Source: Pseudocercospora fijiensis CIRAD86 (Eukaryota > Ascomycota > Dothideomycetes > Mycosphaerellales > Mycosphaerellaceae). From it: DNA of 64,000 nucleotides. Shown here piece by piece: positions 25,208 through 38,121 of this stretch. Each line of letters starts with the position of its first letter. Within the stretch, counting starts at the first letter, position 1. A program made the position numbers and the translations under genes. The stretch is from NCBI RefSeq assembly GCF_000340215.1, contig NW_006921556.1, positions 62,001-126,000 of the forward strand, in the 5' to 3' direction. The notes beneath the pieces are model-generated. The model made no database searches. It was given only the letters and a program-made list of their open reading frames with translations, and was not told the origin of the DNA.

Positions 25208-25660
25208 TACATCCTGCGCTACCGTACTATACTACGCTACGACTACCTACTAAGCTCCCTACTACGTCCGATTATCGCTATAGTAGACTATACCGATAGT
25301 GCCGCCGTCGCGCCCTTTAAGGCCGAACTCCGTTGTCTCTATATTAACAAAAACCGCTAGCTGTTTTTCTACGCCTACTTAATTAACAAAGAGATCGAAT
25401 ACTACCGAGGTCGAATATTAAGCTTCTCTTAGCTCGACCTCGACGGCTATTCCGAAAAGCTCCGCTAACTCCGACTACGTAAGCTCGCGATCTTCCTAGT
25501 TAGTATCGGCTATACTAGATTTTAAAGGGACTATACTCGGTATATTTAGAGACATTAGCCTCGTATACTAGCGATAGAGCCGTAGAAGTTGAGGTCGGAA
25601 TCGTCTCTATATAGCTCCGTTACGATAATTAGCATTTATTTAGTTACTCTATATAGAACT
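25208..25660 (+). pseudogene. Small unrecognised gene behind cassette 1
   Basis: About 150 codons with RIP-type stops: LLRPIIAIVDYTDSAAVAPF, ELRCLYINKNR-LFFYAYLINKEIEYYRGRILSFS, then a basic helical LRLRKLAIFLVSIGYTRF segment and an Arg-rich end. The strand-rich middle (INKNR-LFFYAYLINKEIEYYRG) looks like a compact beta domain. No family recognised. The start is not visible; a family A half site (CCTCCGGCCGGTAAACTAGTC, about 25,169) lies just before it and could mark an intron in the leader. Confidence 0.45.
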
Positions 25661-26044
25661 AGGCGTAGGGAAGCCTACGTACGCCCCTAGGTTACCTATT
25701 ATACTATACTCTCGACGGTAGATTAATACAGACGTACGTAGTATTATAGACTATGCCGTAGCTTATACTACTACAGTTCTATACTATCTAGCTCTCTATT
25801 GCTCTTATCCTTATATAATAATTTAATTTATATATCTGCTATCTTATCCTTTCCTATACTATACGTACCGACATCTTCCGCAATCGTCGACTATTTTGCC
25901 GGCTAGTAAAGTCTATCGTCCTTATAGCCGCTATAGTTACCTTATATCCTATCTAGCTATACGTATCTACTATTGCCTCCGCCGGCAGAACGGTCGACTA
26001 TACCTTAGGTATCTATTAGCTCGGTACGCTAGTCGTTACCCGAC
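25661..26044. other. Gap with a pair of family A palindromes
   Basis: Family A sites lie at 25,890-25,912 (CTATTTTGCCGGCTAGTAAAG) and 25,979-26,000 (CCGCCGGCAGAACGGTCGAC). No gene is seen; a 62-codon plus frame over 25,896-26,084 starts inside the palindrome and runs into cassette 2, so it is not credible. Confidence 0.45.
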
Positions 26045-26330
26045 TTTATACCCTTTACTTAGATTAAGTTTAATACTATACTAGCGTGTTTTGGTAGACT
26101 TTACCTCTCGGCCTCGACTAAAGCAGCGAACGAAGCGCAATCCCGACCTCGCTATATAAATTCGCTACGTCGCTTAGGACGACCTTTTCGTACGCGCCTT
26201 AGTAAAGTAAACCGCTAGTCTACCGGTCTTAGCCCGAGCGCCTATACTGCGCTAATTTATATCTCCTTCTACTCCTCGACTTCTCTTCTACCTTACTGCC
26301 TACTTCTACTACTGCCTACTCTACTCGCCT
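26045..26330 (+). promoter_or_regulatory. Shared promoter cassette, copy 2
   Basis: It shares with copy 1 the same ordered blocks: TTTACTTAGATTAAGTTTAATAC; AGCGTGTTTTGGTAGACTTTAC (26,080); GCAGCGAACGAAGCGCAATCCC (26,123-26,144); TATATAAATTCGCTACGTCGC (26,153); AGTAAAGTAAACCGCTAGTC (26,201); AGCCCGAGCGC; and a C/T-rich leader with CTTCTACTACTGCC. It precedes the gene at 26.4 kb. Confidence 0.75.
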
Positions 26331-26394
26331 AGCAACTTTTCCGCCCGGCAAATTAGTCTATAGTTATACTACTACTATATCCGTATATATACTA

Positions 26395-27915
26395 TAAACT
26401 ATATACGTCGTCGCCTCCGATTACTACTATAGTAAAGGTCGCCGACGATAATACCGTAGATAGTACGCTAGGCCGATCCCGCGTAGATTAATAAGCCGTA
26501 GCTATCTTCTATAATCGCTACTACGAATACTTTAATATTATACGCAATTACTTTATCGACCTAGTCTAATTCGCATCCTAGGCGAGCGCTCGCCCCTATT
26601 ATACCGCTATATACCGTAAGCTCGTTAGGACCGTATATAATGTATCCCGTAGCATTTATTTCTTATCCTGCCCCTACGTACGTCCTCCCTTCGATAGTGC
26701 CCTACTATAAGTTAGCTACGCTATAGACTACTTTGCCGGCCGGTAAACAGTTAGCGATATCTATTGCCTTTACTAGCTAGTAAAGCGGTCTATAGTCGAC
26801 GAAACTATATACTACCCGACTAACTAGCGTATAGTGCTCGATTATTAGCGAATACGTAGGACTCTATCTAGCGGTACCCTAAAGTTACTATATCTATTCC
26901 TATACTAGAGTATCGCGTCTACTAGCTTATATAACTAGTCGCCCCGTCCTATCGGTTTACGGCAGTCTTGTCGCTTATCTATATATATATTATCCTATAG
27001 TCTTCTAAAGTTAGGTTTACCGTCGACGTAGACTTATTCGCCTACGACGCGCTCTATCTGCTACTAGGCATATATCGGATTCCGTACGTTACCCTAGACT
27101 ATATATCTATGTATTAGAGTACCGTCGCCTATAGATCCTTCGAAGACGATCCGGACGTAAAGGCGATTATCTATTACTCTTATAGCCGCGCTCGCCTAGC
27201 TATATTTTATATTGCTACTATAACCGATATCTCCGCTATCGCCTAGAAACGCTTATAAAACTAGCCGTCGGCGCCTAGGACTTAGCGTCTAGTATACTAT
27301 CTATATCGTATCGATCCCGCCTACTATTATCTCGAGCTAGACTTACCCTACCTACTCTCTACTCGTCTATCTACGGCTCTTATACTAGAGCGTATCTTTA
27401 GTAACGACGAGATTAAGCGTATTCGCGGTCGCACTTTTAAACCGTAATCTGCCGAGATATAGTCTATCTAGGTCTAAATAAAGCACTAATTAATATCCTA
27501 GAGGGCTCTACTCGCGCGTCCCGGGCTTTAATATAGTCTCCGCGAGATCGACGTACGAGTTCCTTATCGGCGTACCTCTATTCCTCTCGGTAGACAGACG
27601 ATACGCTTAGATATTATTAGTCCTATAGTATATTATATCGTATATTACGCGAATAACTACATTCAACTATACTGTCTACGAATTCCTACGTGCCCTATTC
27701 CCTACCTTCGTTCGACTAACCCGCCTTAATGCTCGTCTTACGCTACGCAATACGCTAGCCTACGGTACTTAGCTACCGACGGTATTACCTACCGGGAAAT
27801 TATCGCGTCCTCGTAACGCCTCGCCCTCTATTGCCCGCTATTTTTTACTAATGCTAACCGCAATCCCGTATAGCAAAATAGACGCGCCTATATTCTATAT
27901 CTATTAGCCTAGCAT
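26395..27915 (+). pseudogene. Unrecognised gene behind cassette 2
   Basis: Exon 1 (about 26,425-26,735) gives VKVADDNTVDSTLGRSRVD--AVAIFYNRYYEYF...YFLSCPYVRPPFDSALL. A stretch with two family A palindromes (26,741-26,790) and no matching frame follows, most likely an intron ending near 26,865. Exon 2 (to about 27,915) is one frame: FTVDVDLFAYDALYLLLGIYRIPYVTLDYISMY, SFEDDPDVKAIIYYSYSRARLAIFYIAT, LERIFSNDEIKRIRGRTFKP and a Tyr-rich end with YCPLFFTNANRNPV. About 480 residues in total. I do not recognise it; it does not resemble the DUF3435 recombinases of Starship elements as far as I can tell. Confidence 0.5.
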
Positions 27916-27939
27916 ACCTTATACTACTTTACTTTACCT

Positions 27940-28260
27940 TACCTCCTACCCTACTTGTATTAAGTTTAATCGTATACTACCCCGTTTTTAGTAGACTTTA
28001 CTTCTCGGCTTTAACTAAGGCGGCGAACGAAACACAATCCCGGCCTGTCTATATAAATTAGCTACGTCGCTCGGGATAACTCTTTTACGTAGCCTTTAGT
28101 TAGGTCGACCGCGTTACTATTTAACGCGTACGCGCCTACAGCCCGTACGTTAGTCCGAGCGCCTATACGCTACCTATTTATATTTCTCTTCCTTCGTATC
28201 TTTCCTACTTTTCTATCTACTACTACTGCTACTACTTTAACTACTACTACTACTACTTCT
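27940..28260 (+). promoter_or_regulatory. Shared promoter cassette, copy 3
   Basis: Blocks as in the other copies: TTGTATTAAGTTTAATCG; CCCCGTTTTTAGTAGACTTTAC; GGCGGCGAACGAAACACAATCCC (28,020); CTATATAAATTAGCTACGTCGCTCGGG (28,049); an altered AGTTAGGTCGACCGCG; GTCCGAGCGCCTATACG; and the C/T-rich CTACTACTACTACTACTTCTACC leader. It precedes the first SNF2-like gene. Confidence 0.75.
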
Positions 28261-29152
28261 ACCGTCCGTCGTTATTTTCTAGCTAGCAAAGCAGTTTATA
28301 ATCGAATTAGTACTACCTAGGCGATACCTAAGGACGTTTCTAAGTTAAATATAGCGGACGACCCCGAAGTGCTAGCTCTAGGCCCTCTACGTCTGTCTAG
28401 GCGTCTACCCTCTCCGGTTATTAGTCCTCTTATACCTAGCGATGTATATAAATTCGCGCGCGACGAAAAGGCCTTTCTCGGCGAGGCTAGGTCGACCCGA
28501 GTAGATAACACTTATAACTACTAGCGAACTATATGTATAATAGACGACCTAACGAATGTCCTTTACAAGTAGTATAAGACGTACGACGTATATAAGATTA
28601 ACGATTAGGATCCGGTACTATAGCGAGCCTTCCTACGAGATATTAGTAACGGTATCGATATAACTTTTTCGACTTTAGATACTATTAATCCCGCTAATAT
28701 AAAATATCTCCCGAGTAAGCGTAAGAGCACTGTCTAGGCTAATGCTAACTAGCTATAGCTTACGCCCTAGCCCGATACCCCGTTCCCTATTACCGACGCC
28801 TAGCGTACGTTATACGCTAGTATACTCGATACCCTATAGCACTATCGCTCTAGGTATACGGCTACGCCTCTATTATTTAACGAAGCCTATACGGCAATAA
28901 ACATCGACGTTACCGCACTCCTAAACGGCGAGATCGATGAAGTTAGTAAATACCTATACCGTATTACGTTTCGCGGACTCCGTCTTACGATATAGTAACT
29001 ATAGGCTATTATATAGATCGTCGAAATATAGAAATTACCTATATAGGGCGCTATTCTCGCCGACGATGCCGGCACTAGCAAGACTATCTCTATCCTCTAC
29101 GCCGCTATAGCTTAGTCCGAGTATATCGAAGAATAGCGTATCGTATATTAAG

Positions 29153-29277
29153 GTAAGAAATATTAATTCTAACGTATAGATTATTTTACCGGCCGGCAAA
29201 TATACGTCTAGATATCTATTTGCCGGCCGGTAAAACGGTCTGTATATATACTTATCTCCTACTAACTATCGTCGCAG
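29153..29277 (+). other. Intron with paired family A palindromes
   Basis: GTAAGAAATATT at the donor, CTAAC near 29,263 as branch site and GTCGCAG at the acceptor. Inside lie ATTTTACCGGCCGGCAAAT (29,183) and ATTTGCCGGCCGGTAAAACGGTCTG (29,217), each a near-perfect palindrome and each the inverse of the other. It follows motif I by about 20 codons, the same place as the intron at 36,328-36,464 in the paralogue. Confidence 0.8.
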
Positions 29278-30904
29278 CTATATTTAACTACGCCTATATA
29301 GAGCGAGGTATCGTACTAGACTCTATCTTCGGCTATTGCGTCCCGTTCTATAATATGCCGACTATTCCCGACGACGACCCGCGCGACCTACTTATAATAG
29401 TAGTCGACACTTTCCTCGACTAGCGATTCGGCGTTAGTAGCCGCTAGACGCTCTAGCGTAGGATACTCGATTACTTAGAGTACGAAGCCGACGGTGTTTA
29501 CCTAGGCCCTCTTAAAGAGGATATTAACATATAGAAGTCGACTATCGCCGAATTGTATACCGAGCTAGATAAGACTTATACGACGCCTTACCGCTACGCT
29601 CCTATCTACTAAATCGGGACCGCCGCGACGATTAATATCTAGCGCGATACCTATAACCGGTACTTTAGTTCTAATCCTAACTATACTCGCTATATCTACG
29701 TCGCTACTCTCGTCGCGATTAACGGCGAGTCTCGCTATCCCGTCTATATTATCTAGCATTACCTAAATATATCCGACGGCCTAGGACTTGTCGAATATAT
29801 CGCATCCCTTTCGGACCGCGATCTATAGACTACTCGTACGCTTATTATCTCTACTCGCGAGGCCTTTGTTTAGGAGACACTTATACCCGGCCTAGCGTAC
29901 CGTAAGCGATATAACCGCCTAGCTTAGTTTTAGGATCGGCTGCGGCTATATTAGTAGAAGGACGAATTATAACTACGGAATCTCGAGGTAGTCGATTATC
30001 GAATAGAGCGTAGAGACCGTACTAATAACACTATTAGAGAACTCTAGATTGCCCGCAATACTTAATTATACGATAAGTATCGATCCGATAATACGTTTCG
30101 TCTCGCTAACTTACGCGCCGTATATCCGTCTATCGTTATATATAACGAGGTATACTACTTCTAGGCGTAGTTCTTACTCTAAACGGACGCTATATAGAAT
30201 CTCTTTAACAACGCGTATACGGTAGCTGTGTTTGCTATAGCGACTCTATTAGCTACCGATCTTAACGACTTCGCTATACTTACTCGGTTTCTATTCCGTC
30301 GTATCCTTAAACTATAGGACGCCCGAGATCGGACCGACCTTATCTTTAGATTTTCGGACGTTACCGATACCGTTATATACTATAGCCGTTTCTAACGCGA
30401 CTACGGCCTCCGATAGAGCGCTATTCCCGAAGACCTACGAATCTATCGTATAGCTCTACTATCTCGCCGCGTCTATACCGGCGCTATATACTTTCGCGAT
30501 ATCGTCCTCTAAATACTTAACCCTAAAGCCCTACGTAGGCCCCTCGACGACGATAACTAGATATATCTAACGACATTCGCCTTTAGCCTCTACGTCCTCC
30601 GACGCTCTAAGGGAAACTAACTTAAGATCCGCGACTATACTATAACCTTAGGGGACGACATTCCCTTATAGTAAGTCGTTAACGTCGAGGTGTAATATAC
30701 TCTTATTTCTTAGGTAGAATACCGCGCCGCTTGCTATCGCTTCGCTAAGCGTATCGATAAGCTAGACCGCGGTATTAAGCGCCCCTCTACTACGCTAACT
30801 TACGAGGTACTATTTCGCTAGCTTAGTCTCTATACCGCCTATCCTCTCCTCGCCGCTATCGCTAACCGAAGGCTAACCTTCTCTACGCTAACTCTTCAAT
30901 CCCT

Positions 30905-31036
30905 ATAAGTCTATTACGCCGTAGACTATTTTACCGGCTAGCGAAAACTAGTAGACGTATACGACTATTTCGCTAGCCGGTAAAGTAGTCTATAGTCTAA
31001 CCGTCCGCCGCTACTTTCTCGCTAATATAACTCTAG
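30905..31036 (+). other. Intron with paired family A palindromes and RIP-altered donor
   Basis: The donor is TATAAGTC (TGTAAGTC before RIP), branch GCTAAT near 31,021, acceptor CTCTAG. Inside are CTATTTTACCGGCTAGCGAAAACTAG (30,929) and CTATTTCGCTAGCCGGTAAAGTAGTC (30,966), in the same inverted arrangement as in the other family A introns. Confidence 0.65.
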
Positions 31037-32703
31037 CGCCTTATATTAGATAACAATATAGGACTTCTTCTAGTTCTATATAAAGGGCTCTACGCCCCTT
31101 CCCGCCCTAAGCCGTCGCGTAGATCGACTCGTCTATCTAGTCCGCCTATCTCCGAAGTACCTAGCGATACTATAGCTCGTCTATATATATATTATCTAGC
31201 TTTCGTCTAAGGTAGTATTCTAGGTCGAAGAGCTACTTAATTACTAACTCCTCGACCTCGTATTAGAGTTATATTAGATCCGATACTCTACTATCTATAC
31301 CGGTATAACGTACGCCGAGCGCGCTACCGCCGAGGATGCCTTTAATAATAATCCCCGAACCTAGGCTATTATCCTATCCTCGCGCACTAATACGGAGTCT
31401 ATTAATCTGCATTACGGTATATACGTATAGTATATCGTAGATATCGTCGACTTTAGTAAGAAGAACTCGATCGTTAATCGTTATACTCGCGTAGAATAGA
31501 CTTACGCTGTTACGGTATTCGAATTAAGCCTCGTCGACACTATCGACTCGCGCTACTAGTAGACCTTCTATCTCGACATTTAGGAGCGGCTTACTATAGT
31601 AGTCTTACCGCCCGACCGGCTTATAGATAAAGAGATCTACTATATCTAGTTAGACGAGATCGTACGAGCCTATAGTACTACCGGTACGCCCCCTATAACC
31701 CAATTCCGTAAATACGCTAATACTAATGTTAGATAGCGTATAGCCGACGCCTATATACGCAAGTCCTACGGCATTCGCTACTAGATATTAGATGCTACGT
31801 AGGGCTATATCTCTAATCCGACCTATAAGAATCTCGTCCTAGTCGAAGCTATCTTTCGCCTATTACTTAGTAGTACGATAGCGGAAGAAGTCGCTACTAT
31901 CGTCGACCGCTAGTAGCCTACGCTAGATAACTTCTTTTAGGCCGATAAGCGTAACCTAAACCGTACGGGAGGATGCGACTACGAGTATCTTAAGTATACT
32001 ATAGCGTAATATCTATACTACGACGACGTTACCGAGGATACCCGTCCGATTCGACTTATATAGTACCTTTACTATTTCGCTACTAAGGCCCTCGCTATAG
32101 GTTAATACGACTCTACTATTATTCCTAATTAGTATAGTAAGTCGCACTATACGTTGTTATCTATTTCGCTATCTAGTATAGTAGTTATTACCTCCGTTGC
32201 CGGTCGAATTGCTAATACCCTTTATAGTATATCTTAAGTACGTTTAGCGGCGCACTCCTAACTACGACGCCGATTTTGCCTAGGCCGTATAAAACATCGG
32301 CTACTACGCTCCTACTCTCGCGCCCCTCGTCCGAAGATTTTAGAGTTTTACTAGTCCCTTCGATAATTATAATAATAATAGTAACTATAGAGTTGCTACT
32401 CCCTCCCTTAGAACGCCGTCTAACTACGAACCTAACCGTATAGGTATATAGCTATACTTACTAGGTAGTTAGGCTAGCTCTCCTATTTGCCCTAACTCTA
32501 GCGACTTCGTCGGAGATACTAGCGCTATAGACGAGCTAACCCTACGCGCTCGTTACTTAACTAAGCGATCTCTTACTCTACTAGTCGCTTTATATTCTCG
32601 CCTAGCCGACGACATATTAGCTTATACTAAGCGCGTTAAGCTAGCGGCCGGCGCCTCGTCTATAGTGCTAGTCGAGAGTAGCGACGCCGAGGATACCGAG
32701 TAA

Positions 32704-33849
32704 GGCGTAGGTACACTCGTACGGGCCCTATATATAGAGAGTAGATAGTAATATAGATCTCCTCGAGTAGGCCTCTACGGGACGACTAGTAAGTACGCGC
32801 ATCCTAGGCATTAGGTCCTATAGGTTACCGACTAGGCGCGCGTATAGATAGTCTAGTCTATATACTAAATACTAGCCGATTAAGTAGAGTAATTTCCTAT
32901 CGTATCTCTAGCCTTTTCTATAGTTTTTCCTCCTACCTATATATAGTCTACCTAGTCGGCACTTGTAATATATACTATTAATATAACTAAATTGTAGTAG
33001 CCGTTACGCGTAGATCTAGAGTCTATATAACCGATTCCGAACTGCTATTATCCGCGAGGCCCTACCGCTATTGTCTAACCCGCCTATACCTTCGTTACAC
33101 TTTACGTACGCGTAATATAATCGCCGAGTATCTATAGTAACGATAGAGAGTCTTTCCCTACCGCTCGGGCATTTTATCTACCTATCTTCCCGCCTCTACC
33201 GACATTATACATTTCCCGCTACCTAGTTATTATATCTTGCCTATAAGACACGCCGTCTATAGGATTATACGGGCGGGCACAATAGAAGACACGTCTATAG
33301 ATATACGTCTAAGCTAGGTCTTATATTCCGCTATTATCTCCTCTAGGTTTAGTATACTATCGGTCTATCTCTACTACGATACCCCCTCTTATTAGTCGCT
33401 AACTATTTTGCTAGCTAGGGAAAAAATAGTTAAAAGGGTTTATACGGTAGCGTCTCTAATAAGTACTCTATCGGTTACTAACCCGTCTTAACCGGATATA
33501 CTCTCGCGGCGACGGTTAACTACTTTTCCGGCTAGTAAAGTCGTTAGTATTACCTTAGTTATATTTCGTCTTGCCGCGCCTGCTCTAGTTAGACTTTACT
33601 TTACTTCCTTCTACGCCTCGTACCTACCGCGTACGTAAAGTCTACGTATATATTACGTTACTATCGTATACCGCTTCGTCGTCGTTCGGCTACCTTCTAC
33701 GGCCCTACTTCGCGCGCAACCTCGCCTATATCGTAGACGGAGATAGGCGACTTCGATATACTATATAAAATTGTATAGGCGACGTAAGCGGTCCGTCTAG
33801 TATAGGATCTCGGTAAGGTAACGGCGTCGCTTCGGCTTTACTTTATTCC
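32704..33849. other. 1.1-kb gap between the two SNF2-like genes
   Basis: No gene is seen. Family A palindromes occur at 33,402-33,430 (CTATTTTGCTAGCTAGGGAAAAAATAG) and 33,520-33,545 (CTACTTTTCCGGCTAGTAAAGTCG). Near 33,760 CTATATAAAATTGTATAGGCGACGTAAG may be a partial fifth promoter cassette ahead of the full one. Confidence 0.45.
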
Positions 33850-34160
33850 TTCCTCTTAGATTAGGTTCTAAACCCTATACTAGCGCGTTTTAGCGGACTT
33901 TACCTGTCGGCCTTAACTAATATACCGAACGAAAGGCGGTCCTAACTTTACTATATAAATTAGCTATATCGCTCGGGACGTCTCTTTTATATACGCGTTA
34001 GTAAAGTAAACCGCCCTATATGTTTGCGCTATCTACGCGGCCTGCCGTATAAACAGTTAGAGGTCCGAGCGCTAACACTAGTATACACCTTTCTACTATC
34101 GCCCTAACTTCTTCTACTTTATAATCTACTCCTACTACTACCGCCTTCCCCGTCTACCTA
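33850..34160 (+). promoter_or_regulatory. Shared promoter cassette, copy 4
   Basis: Blocks as in copies 1-3: AGCGCGTTTTAGCGGACTTTAC (33,882); CTTAACTAATATACCGAACGAAAGGCGGTCC; CTATATAAATTAGCTATATCGCTCGGGACG (33,951); AGTAAAGTAAACCGCC (34,001); GTCCGAGCGC (34,054); and a C/T-rich leader with CTACTCCTACTACTACC. It precedes the second SNF2-like gene. Confidence 0.72.
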
Positions 34161-34818
34161 CCTCCGTCTCGTTTCTCTATCTAGCAAACTAGTCTATACT
34201 CCTATTTTCTCCGCCCGGCAAACCGATCTATACCTACGAGCTACTCTTCTAGCTAGTTTGAACGGTAAATAACGGCTAGTACGCTATATACCGACGGCGA
34301 TTATAAATCCGAACTAGAAGTTCGTACCGAATAGCCTAGTAACGCCGAAGAAGCGTAAGAAGACGGTTACTACTAACGCGAACGCTACCGAGTCGTCGCC
34401 GACTCTCCCTACGAGAACTAAGGGTAAGAGCGCTAAGGCTATATAGAATGTACTAGCTACTCCTCCTACGCCGGGTATACCCGCCTAGCCTAAGCCTAAG
34501 CCTAAGGTACCTAAGGCACCTAAGGCAGTAACCGTACCGCTATAGTTTAGCCTAACTACGGATAAGAAGCAGGCACTATACGAGGCTATACGTAAAGCTA
34601 GAAGAGAGGCGCTTAGAACGTTCCTAGTAAACGGTACGCGAGTTCCCGTCTAGGCCGATTATAGTATATACCTTCTCGGCTTCCTAGGGTCCGGTCTAGA
34701 GAAGAATAGATATATTCTCTTATTCCTAAACTTCCCTTATTAGGATCTATATAAAGGGTTCCTTTAGGCTATATCGTAGTCGGTAGGTCGGTAGTATTAG
34801 AACAACGGTAGATATTAG

Positions 34819-34959
34819 GTAAGTTCCGTCCTACGCTATATACCTAGACTAATATGCTAACTATTTTACCGGCTAGTAAACCCGCTATACCGAAGTTAGA
34901 CTTTGCCGGCCGGCGAAATAGTTAGCGGTTTAGTTCTCGTAGTTATATGTCCCTTCTAG
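34819..34959 (+). other. Intron with paired family A palindromes
   Basis: Donor GTAAGTTCC, acceptor TTCTAG. Two inverse family A palindromes lie inside: CTATTTTACCGGCTAGTAAAC (34,860) and CTTTGCCGGCCGGCGAAATAG (34,900). The frame is lost inside and resumes afterwards with LVNANIII. Confidence 0.65.
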
Positions 34960-36327
34960 TTAACGCTAACATTATTATATAGAACCTATTTAGTTTGCGC
35001 GATAGCAACGACGACCTACCTAAGGAGGACTAGCTACCGGATAACTCGAATGATTTAGTCCCGACGAAGACTATTCTCGAGTATATCTTCGCTATACCCG
35101 ATAATACTTTTACTATCGACGATCTTATAGTAGAGGACATACCTAACGATATCCGCTTCCTATATTCGAAGCTAAGACTACGCCTCGCCGTCTATTTCTT
35201 ATATATAGCCTACCTAGTACGAATAGTCGCCGAGATATACGAAGACTACGCGTACGTACTCGAAGTGCCTCCGGAGATTCCCCCCGAATACCGAAAGGTA
35301 GCTAAGAGCATTTAAGGCTAGGAGGTTAACGGAAATGTCCTCTTTCGCCTTATATTACTAGTCTAATACTAGTATACTAAGGTTCGCAAAAACAAGGAAG
35401 TAGGGGGTATAGCGTACGTATTTAAGAAGGATTTCTACGGTAGAGCTAACGCGGAGCCTATCGTATACGGAGTCTCCGGTACTACGATGTTTAATACCGT
35501 AGAGTAGGCCCGAGACTAAAAACTAGCCGATAACGAAGCTCGCTAGGCTCTAGCTAACGTCGAATCCGAATTCTTTGCTAATATAAAACGTACTATTCTC
35601 CGTTCGGCCTAAGAGTATAACAATACTATCTAATACCTCTCGGGCATATACTATAACCTATTCGCGGGCAAGACTACTAACCTTAATACCCGCGATCTAG
35701 ATACGTAGGATTAGACTATACGCGACGAATATATTAAATGCCTCGCCGAGCGCCGTAACCTAATCTTCTTTAACGACTATACTACTATCGATCCGGCTAA
35801 TAAGCGGTTTCTCTATAAAGGTTACCGCTAATATACAGAGAAGGTCTACTATGCCGTAGGTATGCCTCTACCCTAAGATACAAACGATAATCTACTATCG
35901 GCTATATAGGACCGTATTAACCGAGAGGCCGAGTACTATACCGCCGACTCCCTAAACTACCGCGAACTTCTATAGTCCCCTACGGATGCGAATGCTATAT
36001 TTAGTAATATATTACGTTATATAAATAGCATATTAGCCGTCCCTCCTATATTTATAGACGCGTACGCCGCGACGGGCATTATAGTTACCGCGCTCCTAGA
36101 CGGCGAGATTGACCCTATTAGTAAGTATAGATTCCGTATTACATTTCGCGATCTCGCCTTAAAGCTATAGTAGCCTTAAGCAATCGCGTAGATTCTCTAA
36201 ATATAGAAGTCGCCTATATAAGGCGCTATCCTCGCCGATAACGTAGGCACTAGTAAGACTATTACGGTCCTCTACGCCGTCGTCTATTAGTCCGAATATA
36301 TCGAAGAATAGCGTCGCAACTACTAAG

Positions 36328-36464
36328 GTATGTTTTCTCTTTCTACGTATAGACCGTTTTGCCGGCCGGTAATCTAGTCGTCGCTTATATGCCTTTTTCT
36401 TTTTATCCGGACGGCAAAATAGTCTACCTACTGCTTATTTCTCCTCTACTAACGTTTATTATAG
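36328..36464 (+). other. Intron with paired family A palindromes (paralogue position)
   Basis: Donor GTATGTTT, branch CTAAC (36,449), acceptor TTATAG. Inside are TTTTGCCGGCCGGTAAT (36,356) and TTTATCCGGACGGCAAAATAGTC (36,402). Exon sequence resumes with AVLYRAYIES, matching AIFNYAYIER after the intron of the first SNF2-like gene. Confidence 0.78.
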
Positions 36465-38121
36465 CCGTACTCTACCGCGCGTATATCGAGAGTAATATCG
36501 CGCCTCGCTCTGTTACCGATATACAAATTCCTATACCTATAGTTAACGCTACCGACTAGGCCTCGATAGACGTCGACACTCGCCTACTTACGCCGGATAA
36601 GTAGGAGCTTATCGATACCTACGTCTAGGCCTATCTAGGATTGCCTATAGAGTCTAAGCCGGGCTAGTATATCGGCATCGATATCTAAATAGTAAAGGCC
36701 GGTAGCGAGTAGCGTACTCTACTAAAGTATACCGACGCTAATATATATAACCTCGCATTCTTAGTAGTCTAGGCCTTCTTTAACGAGTACAATCCGGCCC
36801 TACCGGATTATGTACCTATATACGAGATTAGCCCTAATATAGCCGTTAATGCCTAGTGTAATAATTGCGCCCGATACTTTAGGCCTAAAGAGGGCTACGT
36901 ACGCTATATTAACGTCGCTATATATATTAACGTTAAGCCCGATCCTAAGAATCCTACCTACTATATTAAAGGTGCTACCGCTAAGCTAGAAGGTCTTATT
37001 ACTTTCGTTAATAGGTTGCTAGTCGAAAGCCTATAGACTACTCGCACTATCCTTATTACTACTAAGGATTCGTAGGTCTAGAAGACTATATAACTAGGCG
37101 TTATATATAAGACGCGATACGGCTAGAAACTCGAGTAACTCCGCGATATCGAGGAACCCGAAGAGTCTCTCGACGACTTTGCCGCACTCGATAATGCCGC
37201 CGAGTATATATACGACGCCGCTAAGGAAGAGGAGAAGGACGAGGCGTTCCTACTAGAGTATATATCTAACAATATGTCTCTTCTATAGGGCACGCGCGCC
37301 GCCCGGCTATCTATCGTTATCGGCGATAAAGGCTATTACTTTAAGAATAAGTTTTCTCTATAGAGTAACTCCGTATAGATACTACTCGATAACGAGTATA
37401 TAGTCTTAGTATTCGCGATAGCTACGCTATTCCGCAATAATGTAGCCGACTTTGCTAGCCTTATACGCTATCTCTTTCGGCGTATTCGTAAAAAGTAGCT
37501 AGACACTCGACGCGAAGAACTTATCGGTAGCCTTAGTAGCTCGGACGTCTATAAGCGGCTATACGAGGAGTTCCGTAAGAAGTACGGTATAGACTAGACT
37601 CGCGTACCTACTAACTAAGTGTCCTAACCTGCCCTAAATAGCAATAGTAAGAAGTAGTATAGCATTAGCGAGTAGGAACGCTATCTCTAGGCAATCGATC
37701 CCGTCGCCTAGCGGACTCTCTTACGCCCGAGCGATAAGGAGGATATAGATAGGCGCTGCTCCGCCCTCGTTCCCCTACCGATAAGTATCTATATACTTCG
37801 CCGTATTAAAGGCACCTAACTACTTATCTAGGGCGAGACTATAATACTCGGCTCCGAAATCCTACTATAGTAGATTATTTACGTAGAGACCTCGCCTACT
37901 TTAACGTTAGAGGCTATATATCGCGCCGTAGTCGCTAGATTCGCTATAATCGTAGGTAACGACCGCCTTAACCGCGTCTATAATAACCCGACTACTCCTA
38001 GCTAGAAGCGCTCCTACCCTACCGCATTTCGCCGATTATTAGTACTTAGCGCCTCCTCGGGTATATTTAGCTAGCTCCTCGAGTATAATATCGACTCTTC
38101 TACGCTATATATTAACTTACT

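Larger units (their letters stand above)
28300..32703 (+). pseudogene. SNF2-like DNA-dependent ATPase, first copy
   Basis: Read through RIP stops and two introns (29,153-29,277; 30,905-31,036) this gives about 1,380 residues. After a 190-residue leader comes IQGAILADDAGTSKTISILYAA (29,046; motif I, GTGKT before RIP), then on exon 2 IVIYNEVYYF (30,131; motif II, DE before RIP, since TGAC gives TAAC) with VAVFAIATLLATDLNDF, the strand and LxGTP-like motif III region. The C-terminal helicase half follows the second intron: ERATAEDAFNNNPRTQAIILSSRTNTESINLHY (about 31,318-31,420) and VDIVDFSKKNSIVNRYTRVEQTYAVTVFEL (to 31,530). The tail is Gln-rich. SNF2 ATPases move along DNA and remodel chromatin; this divergent kind has no known role. 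Paralogue of the gene at 34.2 kb, with one intron at the same place. Confidence 0.72.

Noticed and set aside
26395..27915. Starship captain (DUF3435 tyrosine recombinase)
   Set aside because: I could not find the R...H..R...Y arrangement or typical DUF3435 sequence in the translation.
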